DNA of 64,000 bases from Doryteuthis pealeii (GCA_023376005.1 CM042157.1:59755421-59819420), one strand, 5' to 3'; shown: positions 26,902 through 40,145, counted from the first letter of the stretch. The notes: generated from the sequence alone by a model not told the origin. A program made the numbers and translations.

Positions 26902-27360
26902 GAAAATTTGGTGCCGTTATAGTATGTGGCCTACCTTTTTGATTTGTTATGTATGTGGCCTACCTTTTTGATTATGTTATAGTATGTGGCCAACCCGGTT
27001 TGAATGTGTCCTACCTCACTAACAGTATATTTATAAATATATGTAGTAAGCAATTTATTGAAAATAATTATTTTTCGCATATATTTAATTTCAAGAAATG
27101 CAATTCAGTCATAAGCTGTAAACAGTAATTAAGAATAATTAAAAAAGAATTTATCCATAATTTATATGAATCAGAGATCTATTAATTTTCTAAAATATTC
27201 TAAATTCTGAAATAGTGTTAGGCTTATGGGTTAGGGTTAGCATTTATTATTATAACCTTATAATATGATTTTTTTATGGTAGGCCACATATTATAGAAGA
27301 CGTGATTTCGTAGGCCCCATTCAAAAGGCTGGCCACATACTATAATGGTACCGAAATTTC
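26902..27360. mobile_element. 459-bp MITE with ~28-bp TIRs and internal subterminal repeats
   Basis: It begins AAAATTTGGTGCCGTTATAG and ends with the complement, ACTATAATGGTACCGAAATT. The subterminal word ATAGTATGTGGCCTACCTTT is repeated two or three times inside the left end, and complementary GGCCACATA words occur inside the right end. A short GGGTTAGGGTTAGC lies at 27,229-27,242. No transposase. Superfamily unassigned because the target duplication is unclear. Duplicates: 61,400-61,864 and about 37,905-38,350. Confidence 0.72.
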
Positions 27361-27464
27361 TATATAAATATTTCAATAAATTTATTGAAATAAGTGTGTA
27401 CAATGTGGGGGCGTAAGCCACACGTTGGAACCACTGATATAAATCCGCCCTGTTTTCTAGGCTG

Positions 27465-27690
27465 TAGAATACATCGACTGCACCTCTACAGAGGGTGAAA
27501 TCCCTCCATTGGAGCCACCTGTTGGCCATGAGTGGCGACCCGTGATGCTTAAGGGCAGAATCCTGGTGGCTGAGCAATCCATGACGTGCAACACTTCACT
27601 TTGGTTTCTTACTTAGTTTGGTTCTTACAGGTGGTGGGGGAGGCCCCCTTTGATCAATCTGCTGGTCACGTCAATCCCTAGTTCCTACAT
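27465..27690 (+). repeat. Dispersed repeat X, inverted partner 2
   Basis: Reverse complement of 24,790-24,998: CCATTGGAGCCACCTGTTGG, CCCGTGATGCTTAAGG, CAATCCATGACGTGCAACAC and GGAGGCCCCCTTTGATCAAT. Confidence 0.65.
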
Positions 27691-27865
27691 GATTGTCCCA
27701 ACATATTGCCCTTATGGCAAATCCCCAGTGTTTGGATAATCATATAGGTGTTAGGGCTTGATGTGGCGAGTGGATGATAGAAGGAGGCCACTCAGACCAC
27801 CCGTCTAGCTAAGTAGGACCAAAGTGAAGGCCAATGTTAAAGAAGTCCAGTTTCACCTACTATTT

Positions 27866-28088
27866 ACTATAGCTCAGTTGGTAGAGCGTTCGGCTAGAAA
27901 CCACAAGGTTCCTAGTTCGATACTCAGCGTATGAGTAGCACAGGATCTGTGCGGTAAAGTAAGAAGCTGATGGTAGGTGTGTCGCTCCACTTCAGATGCA
28001 AAAACAATCTCGTTGGTCTAGCGCTAGTGAAAAGGGAAGACTCCCTCGCTGATTGGCTGATACCGACATAGGCCACCCGACGACTTTA
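27866..28088 (+). mobile_element. tRNA-derived SINE, family 1
   Basis: Head TATAGCTCAGTTGGTAGAGC and B box CTAGTTCGATACTCAGCG, where about 25 bp around the B-box end are missing, then the family body to CCCGACGACTTTA. Duplicates: 62,386-62,606 and inverted 37,172-37,398. Confidence 0.85.
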
Positions 28089-28104
28089 ATTTTTCAGGGG
28101 AATT

Positions 28105-28200
28105 GTTGGATGCATACCATCCCATATATATTAGCTGAATGTGAAATGCAAACAGCTTCATCCAGGATTTGAACTCGGGTCGCCGTGTCCATTAAAGCTT
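28105..28200 (-). mobile_element. SINE family 2, 5' fragment
   Basis: On the minus strand: GGACACGGCGACCCGAGTTC (B-box part), GATGAAGCTGTTTGCATTTC and ATATATGGGATGGTATGCAT match the head and mid body of family 2. Confidence 0.6.
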
Positions 28201-28209
28201 GATACAAAT

Positions 28210-28950
28210 ATTTGTTTTGGTTTGTTTTGGTTTGTTTTGTTTTTACGGCATATCAACCTCAGTGGGTCATTTAATGCCGATAAAATTTTAAATAAATCAA
28301 TTCCTAATGGATAATACAATTTTTTTATAAATACATTTTTCTATTTAACCATAGATGGGACCCCAACAGGTACTACCCACACCGGTCAGAGTGGACCAGG
28401 GAGCAATGGTGATGAAGGGGTGCTCCACATTCCCCAAACCTCCAAAACTGGAACCTCACCATCAGATAGAGTTTAACGTCATTCCCAGGACATGTAGACC
28501 CTCAGCCACCGCCTTTTAGCACCCATATGATAAAAAGAAATGATTTGTACAAAATGATGTACTTTCAAGTAACTGGTATTAACTTACTGGTTAGCAAGCT
28601 ACGTTCTCACTGGGCGCTTTATACTTCCGGACCAGTGTCAATTTAAGATAAGTTCAGTAAATTACAACAATATTAACGTCACTAGATGAAAATATTCTAA
28701 CCCTGAGAGTGGGGCCGCGGGAATACACTAGCTACATGTTTTGCAAAATGCTAACCCACCCACCCAGCTAAGTGTCAAACCCTGGATAACTTTTTAGTGG
28801 ATACACCAAAAAGTTCTCCTGGCTTGACACTTAACTGCATCCGGTAGTGAAGCTCCATTTCTGAAGTGGTCACCCCTTCGCTGCTGATATTCACAGATCA
28901 ACTCTGACCTGGAGTGAAAGTACCTGTTAGGATCCCATATATAGGCCACA
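28210..28950. repeat. Dispersed repeats with GTTTTG tract
   Basis: GTTTTGGTTT repeats, then GGACCCCAACAGGTACTAC, CCGGTCAGAGTGGACCAGGG, TGATGAAGGGGTGCTCCACA and CAGCCACCGCCTTTTAGCAC, shared in inverse orientation with 14,200-14,420. A second related block, ACCTGGAGTGAAAGTACCTG, is at 28,905. No coding frame. Confidence 0.5.
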
Positions 28951-28994
28951 TAGATCTGTTTGAGATAATATTTAAGATGATTGTAAACAACATT

Positions 28995-29645
28995 GATAAG
29001 CTTTATTGACTGATAGATATTGATGTTACACCTAAATATGAAGTGTTTACCTGTTTAAAATGATTATGAATTTCATTAATACATTAGCACTTACAATATT
29101 GATGTTACACCTAAATATGAGTGTTTACCTGTTTAAAATGATTGTGAATTTCATTAATACATTGGCTCTTAAATGTTGGTATTGTAACTAAATATGAAGT
29201 GTTTACCTGTATAAAATGATTGAGAACTTTATTAATGCATTGGCTATTAAAACATTGATACTTGTAACCTTAAATTTTCTTAATACATTGGCTCTTAAAA
29301 TATAGATATTGTAACTAAATAAAAAAGTGTTTACCTGTATAAAATGATTGAGAACTTTATTAATGCATTGCCTATTAAAAACATTGATATTGTAAGTAAA
29401 TATGAAATGCTTAACCTGTTTAAAATGATTGCGAACATTATTAATACATTGCTTGTCCAAATATTGATTTTTGAACCTAAGTATGAATTTTTTTTAACTA
29501 TTTGAAATTATTGTCAACATTACCAATACTTTGGCTGTTTTAAAAATTTATATCACAATTAAATATGAAATGCTTTACCTGCTTAAAATGATTGTGAACT
29601 TTTTGGTACATTGGGATTCTTAAAACATTGAAATGTAACTAAGCA
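28995..29645. repeat. ~78-bp satellite
   Basis: About eight units with ACACCTAAATATGAAGTGTT, TACCTGTTTAAAATGATTG, TGAATTTCATTAATACATT and GGCTCTTAAAATATTGAT. Copy 1 is missing most of one unit near 29,270 that is present in copy 3 near 63,790-63,840. Divergence increases toward 29,600. Other copies: 35,540-36,250 (inverted) and 63,540 to the window end. Confidence 0.88.
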
Positions 29646-30214
29646 TACCCTCGCATAAAATAATGATATAGAATACATTCGTGTAACGCAACATTTGGAG
29701 GACCAATAATCTTAACTGCTTTGCATTAAAATAACCCAACACGGGTCAATGATTTAACAAACAATTGAACAACAAGCAGTCTTCCTTTCTTTCAGTGCGT
29801 GTCCTTAGCTATGTACAAGGAAGGGCCTGGATGAAAAACAATCAAGTTCGACCTGGGATTTAATTGGTAAGAGCTGAATGACTCCACATATTCCAGAGTC
29901 CCAGAACTGGAGCCTCACACCGGATGAAATTAGTGGTCCGGCCAGGACATGAAAATTTATGTGTAGGTATTGTATGAATTATGGCTTAGCCAGTTAGTCT
30001 ATGGTTAGCAGCTATTCTCGTTAAATCTGTACTACTAAAAAACAAGATTCGATCCCACTGGATGATCCAACTTATGACCTCGTGTCCAAATCCTATCATT
30101 TAGGTAGATAAGTTATTTTTTCATAGAGGTATGTTGACTTAGTAAAGCACCGAGGCCTGTGCAAAAACTTGTACTTGTCCACCTATCTGTTGTAGAAAAA
30201 TGACTAGCGACATG
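29646..30214. other. No recognisable feature
   Basis: Mixed sequence with a word CCTGGGATTTAATTGGTAAG and no convincing frame or tandem structure. Confidence 0.45.
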
Positions 30215-30690
30215 AGTCAAATCCTGACGAGGCTGTTGCATACCGCTAGTAACATTAGGAAAGGATGAACCAACTATTCTCCCTCCGCTAGGTAATTAGA
30301 CTGAGCTCTTTACCTTGGTATGGAAACCAATCTAGGAGAAGAAAAAACTAGCGAGTTTAATAGATTTTGAATTCATAGTTATTTCCTTCTCCCTTAGATT
30401 GGTTTCCATACCATTAAACACTCGCTTAATGACCTTGTATTACAACCGGCTGGGCGGACAGGTTAGTGTAATTATGATATGTTTAACAAATATACCTGTT
30501 ATGCTGAGGGCTATGGATTTATTCTTGTTCTTAATGAAAGGGGCTCGGCTACCGATTTCAAATCCCGAACGAGACTGTTTGCAGTCATAATAGCGCTAAA
30601 ACCGTTTGGAAAGTATGATTTCACTATTCTCCCTCCAGCTATGCGGTAATTAATAGGGGTCATTTTTGGTGGGCTTGACCTTCATCTGAC
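30215..30690 (+). mobile_element. Two SINE family 2-like fragments in series
   Basis: Fragment one (30,215-30,475) has GAGTCAAATCCTGACGAGGC, AACTATTCTCCCTCC, CCAATCTAGGAGAAG and GACCTTGTATTACAACC. It contains a local inverted repeat, TGGTATGGAAACCAATCTAG against its complement about 60 bp on. Fragment two (30,500-30,690) has TTTCAAATCCCGAACGAGAC, TGTTTGCAGTC and ATTCTCCCTCCAGC. Confidence 0.55.
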
Positions 30691-31010
30691 AATAGTTTCG
30701 ACCGGGCCCGGTGGCTTTAGTCCCTGGACCTTAAGCAAGCTAATATCGTTGATCCGGGGACCATCCCCCAGGCAACACCTGCCCACTTTGATTAAAGGAC
30801 AGGCTGCGTTTATTGCCCAGTGCCTGAGCGCAGTCTTGAGGGGAAATGCCGACGGGATCAATGCATTTTTGCATCTGCCACCCCGAGTCATCGCTTGTAT
30901 GTGGTCTCACATTAATAGGGCCTTGTGCCAAACCCGCTACAGTGGGGTAAGTGTAAATATCATGTGCTTGCATCCTCTATTTAGAGAGGAAGGGCTTGCG
31001 CAGTGGTTGC
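30690..31010 (-). mobile_element. Dispersed retroposon, same family as the Helitron-nested insert
   Basis: On the minus strand it shares GGTTTGGCACAAGGCCC, ATTAATGTGAGACCACA, GATCCCGTCGGCATTTCC and CTGGGGGATGGTCCCC with 12,785-13,047. Inverted duplicate at 34,270-34,550. The 95-codon frame at 30,749-31,036 is not supported. Confidence 0.65.
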
Positions 31011-31264
31011 CATTTCCAGTAGTGGTCTTTCGGTAAATAGCGTCAACATTTATATATAATTAAAGTTAATTAGCGCGATACAACGTAAAGAGTCGAAGGT
31101 ATTGGCAAACCAAAGTCGAGCTTCGATAACAACGCGTCAAAATAGATGGATGGTGACTCACTTGTTGCGTGGTGTCGTTGTTTCGCCGACCAAAAAGTTG
31201 TTTAGTGGAACAGAACAGAAAGACTATGAGACAGTTCGAAGCAGTCATACTCGATTTTTCTTCA

Positions 31265-31291
31265 CGATATACTAATATATATATATATATA

Positions 31292-31323
<32 letters not shown>

Positions 31324-31796
31324 ATGTGTGGTGTATGTGTGTGTTGAATATTAAAATATATATAATATATATACAGCTATATATATATTATATATATATA
31401 TAATATAATATACTGATATATATAATATATGTGGTGTGTGTGTGTGGGTATGTGTGCTGTGTGTGTAAGTAATATATATAAATATATATAAATATATACA
31501 GAGAGGTGAGAGAGAGAGACGTGAGCTAGTGATAGCCATATATTAAACTACAATACACGTACATGCGCCGCGGTGCACACACCCACATATATATGCCTGT
31601 GATGTGTGTATATGTATATATATACATACACACAACATATTTGGCTGTGTGTGTTTGTAGATAATATATATTATATACGGTATGTGTATGTTAGAGATAT
31701 AAGTGAGCTAGTGATAAGCCATATACTATACAATACACACGACGCGCGCGTGCCTGCACCACACACACACACACACACACAGCAACCCACACACAC

Positions 31797-31837
<41 letters not shown>

Positions 31838-31850
31838 GGGAGAGAGGGGG
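31265..31850. repeat. Complex (TA)n/(TG)n microsatellite field
   Basis: Alternating TA, TG and CA tracts with GAGAGA, interrupted by short unique stretches, several arranged as near-repeats (TGATAGCCATATATTA at 31,531; TGATAAGCCATATACTAT at 31,713). The counterpart in the inverted arm is 33,385-33,975. Low complexity and sequencing noise prevent finer calls. Confidence 0.85.
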
Positions 31851-32372
31851 GGCAATATTTTGAAAAACCATAGTTTTCTCAGATATAATTATTTCGTCCC
31901 CTATTAGCCCCATAAAATCTGATTCCAGTATACATTTTCAGAATTACAGATCAGGTTATTTAAATATGTTCCAAAACCATATCTGTAAGTCATGTCTATT
32001 CTGAAATAAAATTCAAAGAGGCAATAAAGGCCTGAAATAAAATTTATATCTGACAAAATGCAGAGTTTCATTATTATTCATACGATATCCCGTTACGTGA
32101 ATATATGTGCATTACGGATTACTATATTGTATGTATTGGCCCGAATTCCGATAAATTCTTTTACCCAACATGCATGGAGACGTTGAGATGTAAAACATGT
32201 CAGCTCAGAAGGACGGCTGAATCAAACCGATTAGGTATCTAATTCTACTTTCCCAGAGTTCACCTAGTCACGTGACTCTCTAAGCCATGTACCCGCTCTG
32301 TGACACTTGCTCAACTATGAGAAAAGAAGAGAAAAGAACAGAAAATGATCTTACCGTGCATAAGTTGACAGC
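31851..32372. other. No recognisable feature
   Basis: AT-rich unique-looking sequence present in both palindrome arms (counterpart 32,810-33,360). No supported frame. Confidence 0.5.
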
Positions 32373-32516
32373 CAACACACACACACACACACACACATAA
32401 TATATATATATAATATACATATTATAAATATATACAACACCTTAGGTACAAGCAGGAAATTTCTTAAGGTTTTAATTCAGATTTCTCTCTCTCTTCTCCT
32501 ACACCAAGCTTAGTTC

Positions 32517-32663
32517 CTATACATAAGACTGACGGGAATGGATCGTAGCTAGAGTTCAAATTTTGGAGGAGGCTGTTTGCATTTCTCACAGCGCTATACC
32601 CTTGGAATTATATGCATCCAACTACCCCCTCTCAGCTATGGGCTAAAAAGTAGGGCAGACGGC
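32517..32663 (+). mobile_element. Palindrome spacer, within a SINE family 2 element
   Basis: The 147-bp unpaired centre of the large inverted repeat. It reads AGAGTTCAAATTTTGGAGGA, GGCTGTTTGCATTTC, CCTTGGAATTATATGCATCC and AGCTATGGGCTAAAAAGTAG, the head and middle of a plus-strand family 2 SINE. Its 3' part continues on the right arm (to about 32,745). The left arm ends with the complement of that 3' part. The breakpoint therefore falls inside a SINE. Confidence 0.75.
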
Positions 32664-33426
32664 GAACTAAGCTTGGGTGTAGGAGAGAGAGAGAGAAATC
32701 TTGAATTAAAAACCTTAAGAATTTACCTGCTTGCTACGTAGTAGTCTGGGTATATATATATATAATATATATTTACTATATTATAATATATATGCTTGTG
32801 TGTGTGTGTGTGTGTTGCTGTCAACTTATGCACGAGTAAGATCATTTCTGTTCTTTTCTTCTTCTTTTTTTCCATGTTTGTAAGCCAGTGGTCAACCAGA
32901 GCGAGGATCATTGGCTTAGAGAGTCACGTGACTAGCGTTATGCACTCTGGGAAAGTAGAATTAGAGAAGCTAACGGAGTTTAGATCAGCCAGTCCTCTGA
33001 GCTGACATTTTTTACCATCCTCAACGTCTCCATTGCTGGTTGGGTAAAAGAAGTATATCGGAAATTGGGCCAAATAACATACATATAAGTATCCGTATAT
33101 GCCACATCATATTCACGTATACGGGAATCGATGAATAAATAAAGCAAAATCTCATTTTGTCCAGATATAATTTATTTCAGCCTTTTATTAGCCTCTTTTT
33201 GAATTTTATTTCAGAATAGACATGACTGTGACAGATAGTTGGTTTTTGGAAAACATATTAAATAAACCTGATCTGTAATTCTTTGAAATGTATACTGAAC
33301 AGATTTTATGGGCTAATAGGGACGAAATAAATGTTATATCTGATAAACTAGGTGCGTTCCAATATATCCCCCCCTCTCTCCCCTATATTATAATATATAT
33401 TATATATATATATATATATATCGTGT

Positions 33427-33462
<36 letters not shown>

Positions 33463-33779
33463 CACCGCGCCGTGTTGTGTATTGTATAGTATATGGCTAT
33501 CACTTAGCATCACTTATATCTCATTACATACACACTATGTATAATATATATATATATATATACAAACACACACACCCAAATATGTGTGTATGTATAACTA
33601 TACATATACACCACACACACCACAATATACTGTGTGTGTGTGGCACGCGCGCGCTATGCTACGTGTATTGTAATAAATATTATGGCTGATCATCACTAGC
33701 TGCCACGTCTCCTCCTCTCACACTCTCGTATATATATTATATATATATTATATATTATTACATCACACACACACCACAT

Positions 33780-33815
<36 letters not shown>

Positions 33816-35539
33816 TCGTATATATAATTATATATATTATATTATTATTATTACTGTATATTATTATTATAGATATTATTAATTTTACACACCACATACA
33901 CACACACACATACACCACACACACCACACACATATATATATACTATATATATATATAATATATATATATCGTGAAAAAAAATCGAGTAGACTGCCTTCGA
34001 ATGTCTCATATGTCTTCTTTCGTTCTGTTCCACTAACACTTTTTGGTCAGGCGACACACACCCACGCAACAGTGAGTCACCATCCCATCTATTTTGACGC
34101 GTTGTTATACACTCGACTTTGTTCTGCCAATACCTTCGACTCTTTACGTTTTATCGCGCTAATTCACTTTATATTATATATAAATGTTGACGCTAGTTTA
34201 CCGGAAGCGACCATACTGGAAATGGCAACACACTGCTTCAGCCCTTCCCTCCAATAGAGGAATGCAACACATGGATATTTACAACTTACCCACGTGTACG
34301 GGTTTGGCACAAGGCCCTATTAATGTGAGACCACATACAACCATGAACTGCGTGGTGGCAGATGCAAAAAAATGCTTGATCCCGTCGGCATTCCCCTCAA
34401 GGACTGCGCCGCAGGCACTGGGCCAATAACCCAGCCTGTCCCTTTAAATCAAAAGTGGCAGGTATGTGCCTGGGGATGGTCCCCTGGGATCAACGATATT
34501 AGCTTGTAAGGCCAGGACAAAGCCACGGCCCCGGTCGAAACTATGGTCAGTATAGGCAGACAAAAAATGACCCCCTATTAATTACCCATAGCTGGAGGGA
34601 GAATAGTTGAAACATACCTTTCAAAGGTTTTAGCGCTATATGAAATGCAAACAGTCTCGTTCGGGATTTGAAATCGGTAGCCGAGCCCACTTTCATTTAA
34701 GAACAAAAATAAATCCATAGCCCTCAGCATACCAGGTATATTGTTAAACATATCATTACATTTACACAAACCTGTCGCACAAGCAGGTTGTAATACAAGG
34801 TCAATTAAGCGGAGTTTAATGGTATGGAAACCAATCTAGGAGAAGGAAAACTATGAATTCAAATTATTAAACTCCGCTTAGTTTTTTCTTCTCCTAGATT
34901 GTTTCCATACCAAGGTAAAAGAGCTCAGTCTAATTACCTATAGCTGGAGGAGAATAGTTTGGTTCATACCTTTCCTAATGTTACTGAGCGGCTATGCAAA
35001 CAGCCTCGTTCAGGATTTGAACTCATGTCGCTATGTCCATTTCTACAACAGATAGGTGACAAGATACAAGAGTGCACAGGCCTTCGGTGCTTTACTAAGT
35101 CAAATACTACTATTAAAAAATAAATTATCTACCCTATGGATAGGATTTGACACGAGGTCATAAGTATGGATCATCCAGTGAGGATCGAACTGTTTTTATG
35201 TAACAGATTTACGAGAATAGCTGGCTAACCATAGACTAATGGCTAGCCATAATTCATACAAATATACCTACAAAAATTTTTAATGTCCTGGGGCCGGACA
35301 CTAAATTTCATCCGGTGGTGAGGCTCCAAGTTCTGGGGATCTGGGAAATGTGGAGTCATTCAGCTCTTACCATTACTCCCAGGTCGACTTGACTGTTTTT
35401 CATCCAGCCCATTCCTTGGTAACAATAGCTTAAGGACACGCACTGAAAAGAAGGAAGACTGCTTGGTTTGTTAATTGGTTTGTTAATCTTTTGACCCGTG
35501 TTGGTTATTTAATGCTAAAGCCAGTTTAAGAATATAGGT

Positions 35540-36250
35540 CTCCAAATGTATGCGTTACAAGAATGTATCTATATCATTATTTTACGGAGGTATGCTTAGT
35601 TACAATTTCAATGTTTTAAGATCCAATGTACCAATAAAGTTCCCATCATTTTAAGCAGGTAAGCATTCATATTTAATTGTGATAAATTTTTAAACAGCCC
35701 CAAGTATTGGTAATGGTGACAATAATTTCAATAGTTAAAAAAAAAAATTTTCATACTTAGGTTCAAAATCAATATTTGGACAAGCAATGTATTAATAATG
35801 TCGCAATCATTTTAAACAGGTAAGCATTCATATTTACTTACAATATCAATGTTTTAATAAGGCAATGCATTAATAAAGTTCTCAATCATTTTATACAGGT
35901 AAACACTTTTTATTTAGTTACAATATCATATTTTAAGAGCCAATGTATTAGAAATTACAATCAGTTTAAACAGGTAGACACTTTATATTTAGTTACAATA
36001 TCAATGTTTTAATAGCCCAATGCATTTAATAAAGTTCTCAATCATTTAACAGGTAAAACACTTCATATTTAGTTACAATACCAACATTTTAAAGCCAAAT
36101 GTATTAATGAAATTCACATCATTTTAAACAGGTAAACACTTCATATTTAGGTGTAACATCAATATTGTAAGTGCTAATGTATTAATGAAATTCATAATCA
36201 TTTTAAACAGGTAACACTTTCATATTAGGTGTAACATCAATATCTATCAG
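35540..36250. repeat. ~78-bp satellite, inverted copy
   Basis: Complement of 28,995-29,645: AAACAGGTAAACACTT and TTTAGTTACAATATCAATGT recur every ~78 bp with many indels. Confidence 0.85.
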
Positions 36251-37171
36251 TCAATAAAGCTTATCAATGTTGTTTACAATCATCTTAAATATTATCTCAA
36301 ACAGATCTATGTGGCCTATATATGGGATCCTAACAGGTACTTCACCCAGGTCAGAGTTGATCTGTGAATATCAGCAGCGAAGGGGTGACCCCACTTCAGA
36401 AATGGAGCTTCACTACCGGATGCAGTTAAGTGTCAGCCCAGGAGAACTTTTTGGTGTATCCACTAAAAAGTTATCCAGGGTTTGACACTTACTGGTGGGT
36501 GGGGTTAGCATTTTGCAAAAACATGTAGCTAGTGTATTCCCGCGCCCCACTCTCAGGGTTAGATATATTTTCATCTAGTGACGTTAATATTGTTGTAATT
36601 TACGAACTTATCTTAAATTGACACTGGTCCGGAAGTATAAAGCGCCCAGTGAGAACGTAGCTTGCTAACCAGTAAGTTAATACCAGTTACTTGAAAGTAC
36701 ATCATTTTGTACAAATCATTTCTTTTTATCATATGGGTGCTAAAAGGCGGTGGCTGAGGGTCTTACTGTCCTGGGAAATGACGTTAAACTCTATCTGATG
36801 GTGAGGTTCCAGTTTTGGAGGTTTGGGGAATGTGGAGCACCCCTTCATCACCATCTGCCCTGGTCCACTCTGACCCGGTGTGGTAGTACCTGTTTGGGGT
36901 CCCATCTATGGGTTAAATAGAAATGTATTTATAAAAAAATTGTATTATCCATTAGGAATTGATTTATTTCAAAACTTTATCGGCATTAAATGACCCACTG
37001 AGGTTGATATGCCGTAAAACAAAACAAACCAAAACAAACCAAAAAAACAAATAATTTGTATCAAGCTTTAATGGACACGGCGACCCGAGTTCAAAATCCT
37101 GGATGAAGCTGTTTGCATTTCACATTCAGCTAATATATATGGAATGGCGTGCATCCAACAATTCCCTGAAA

Positions 37172-37398
37172 AAATTAAGTCGTCCGGGTGGCCTATGTCG
37201 GTATCAAGCCAATCAGCAAGGAGTCTTCCCTTTTCACTAGCGCTAGACCAACGAGATCTGTGGTTTGCATCTGAAGTGGAGCGACACACCTACCATCAGC
37301 TTCTACTTTACCGCACAGATCCCTGTGGCTACTCATACGCTGAGTATCGAACTAAGGACCTTGTGGTTTCTAGCGAACGCTCTACAACTGAGCTATAG
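37172..37398 (-). mobile_element. SINE family 1, inverted duplicate
   Basis: Counterpart of 27,866-28,088, with scattered indels. Confidence 0.75.
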
Positions 37399-37904
37399 GT
37401 AAATAGTAGGGGAAACTGGACTCTTTAACATTGGCCTTCACTTTGGTCCTTACTTAGGCTCAGACGGGTGGTCTGAGTGGGCCTCCTTCTATCAATCCAC
37501 CGCCCATCAAGCCCTAACACCTGTATGATATATTCCAAAACTGGGATTTGCCCATTAAGGGCATATGTTGGGACAACCAGTAGGAACTAGGGATTGACGT
37601 GACCATCAGATTGATCAAAGGGGGCCTCCCCGGCCACCTGGTTAAAACCAACTAGTAAGAACCAAATGAAGTGTTGCACGTCATGGATTTGCTAGCCACC
37701 AGGATTTGCCCTTAAGCATCAGGTCGCCACTCATGGCCAACAGGTGGCTCCAATGGAGGGATTTCACCCTCTGTAGAGGTGCAGTCGAGTATCTACAGCC
37801 CTAGAAAACAGGGCGGATTTATATCAGTGGTTCCCACGTGTGGCTTACGGCCCCCACAGTGTACACACTATACAATAAATTTATTGAAATATTTATATAG
37901 AAAT

Positions 37905-38350
37905 TTTCGTACCATATAGTATGTGGCCAACCTTTTGAATGGGCCTACGAAATCACGTCTTTCTTTAATATGTGGCCTACCATAAAAAATCATATTATAG
38001 GTTATAATAATAAATGCTAACCCTAACCATAGCCTAACACTATTCAGAATTTTGAATATTTAGAATTAAAAGATCTCTGATCATATAAATTATGGATAAA
38101 TTCTTTTTTAATTATCTTAATTACTGTTTACAGCTTATGACTGCAATTGCATTCTTGAAATTTAAATATATGCCGAAAAAATAATTATTTTCAATAAATT
38201 GCCTACTACATATATTTATATACTACTCTATAGGTGAGGAGAACATTCAAACCGGGTTGGCCACATTACGTATACATAATCAAAAGGATAGGCCACATAC
38301 TATAACATAATCAAAAAGGTAGCCACATACTATAAACGGCCACCAAATTT
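37905..38350. mobile_element. 459-bp MITE, inverted duplicate
   Basis: Counterpart of 26,902-27,360; TIR words GTATGTGGCC and GGCCACATACTATA are kept but indels are frequent. Confidence 0.65.
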
Positions 38351-38404
38351 CTCTATTATTTGTTTTTTTCGTTTATTTTATTTTTTCTACTTTTCTAGAT
38401 GTTC

Positions 38405-38592
38405 TGTTTTTACTTTTCATAGACCCAAAGAGATTGTTTTTGCGTCCAACGTGGTATGCCACACTACCATCAGATCCTCACTTTACACGCACAGAGCTCC
38501 GTGCTACTCATACGATGAGTTGACGAGGGTCAGTATCGATCCAAGAAACTTGCGATTCTTAGTCAAGTGCTCTACGACTGAGCTAAAGCGAC
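38405..38592 (-). mobile_element. SINE family 1, inverted duplicate
   Basis: Counterpart of 26,664-26,845. It keeps CAAGTGCTCTACGACTGAGC, supporting the GTAGAGCAC reading over the copy 1 form. Confidence 0.75.
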
Positions 38593-39849
38593 AGCTTCGG
38601 ATGAATAATTCTTAATACAAATAATTTCCACACTTAAATAATACAATAAACATTGAAATTAATCAGATTTCGGCCATTAAATAACCAAAAGGGTTTAAAT
38701 GCCATTAAACAATAAAGCATAAAACAAACTGGAGATAGATAGATAGATAGAGCGAGATAGATAGATAGATAGTGTGTGTGTGTGTGAAGAGAGAGAGAAG
38801 AGAGATGAGAAGAGAGAGAGAGAGAGAGACCTTGTTCGATTCTGCTATCGTCAGCAGCACTTTTTTTTAGTTTTAGTCTTCTGTATGTTCTTGTATGTAT
38901 ATAGCGATTGCCCACGCATTTTAAACTTTCGCCCACGTCTTCATAAATAACACTCCACTTCGCTCTTAACACCTGCGCCTCCTAACACTTTGTATCTGTT
39001 TTTCTATTTCGTGGCTTGGGTTCAATGTGGATCAACAACCTCATCAGAGGGTTGTCAACATTCTCCGTACCAGTGAGTGCTAATGCAATTTCTTTGCATA
39101 TCAAATATATGTATTAACCCTCCCATCTGCATGAGTAGGATGCGTTCACAAGGTTTTTCACAACAATTTTTAAAACGGTTGTTAAACAGATTTTGATTCA
39201 GAGGTTTTATTCTCCTAGACTGATTGCCATACCAGTTTCAAAGAACACACTCTGTACCACTCTTTCTGTTGTATACTCTTCATTACTCTTTACTCTTACT
39301 TGCTTCGTATCTTGGACATCTATTCTTCTGGCCGGCTTTGCTTCTTCTTTCATCTTGACTTGGTATATCTTCTAACATCTGACGGTCTGGTCTGGAATCT
39401 TCTAAGGTCTGACTCTTCTTGGGACTTCGGGTCGGTTTTCTGTTAGTGATTTCTCCTTATCAGAAGTCTGTGTCATTGTTAGTTTTTAAGTAATAAACAA
39501 AGACTTCGATTTACTTTGATCTTATTATTGTTAATCCCCAAACCAGACGTCTGCGCAGATCCTTACATCCTACGAGCTCGGTTCTAACTTCTAACTGACT
39601 AAGACTACTATCTTTAACCGGAAGACAGGGTCTTCCATGCCTTTCCGGTTCTCACGATTTATCCCCGGAAGAGCAAGGTGAGAGTGAGGTCAAGCGCCGT
39701 CACTCATTTCAAGGCCATCAGCTGCACTAATCGCCATTATGTTTCTACACTACCTTGTTAAGTATTAGAGATCCAATAATTATGTAACATTTCTTGTTCA
39801 GATGGTTGTTAACATTCTCCGTGTCAGTGAGTGCTATTCTAATTTCTCT

Positions 39850-40145
39850 GCCACATCCAATATGTGTATTTACCCAACCCATCCACGCGAGTAGGCTGCA
39901 CACAGGTGTTTTTAAGCGGATTTAACCGGTTTGGATTTAGATTTTTCCTTCTTCTAGGACTGGTTGTCATACCCATGTTTAACGACCAAGTCTGGCCTAC
40001 TATTTACCAATAGCTGGTGGGAGAATAGTTGATGCATACCTTTTCCCAGGGTAATTAGAAGTATTTTAGATGGAAACAGCCTTGTTGGGGCTTTGAACTC
40101 GGTCAGTGTGACCATTTTCAATGGAATAAACCATTACACCACGAA
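39850..40145 (-). mobile_element. SINE family 2, inverted duplicate
   Basis: Counterpart of 25,112-25,405. Confidence 0.7.

Larger units (their letters stand above)
15435..32516 (+). repeat. Large duplicated segment, forward copy 1 (palindrome left arm from ~16,480)
   Basis: 15,435-29,446 corresponds in order to 49,299-64,000, and 16,480-32,516 corresponds in reverse complement to 32,664-49,198. Sequence up to about 25 kb looks polished. From about 25.4 kb onward small indels appear relative to the other copies, for example a GTAGGCAC/GTAGAGCAC difference at 26,686. Copy 1 lacks 371 bp and about 280 bp that are present in copies 2 and 3. Confidence 0.9.

Noticed and set aside
32517..32663. 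A natural giant palindrome such as an ampliconic or mating-type inversion
   Set aside because: Error-rich right arm, adjacent 100-N gap, and alleles from the other haplotype all favour an artefact. Not fully excluded without reads.
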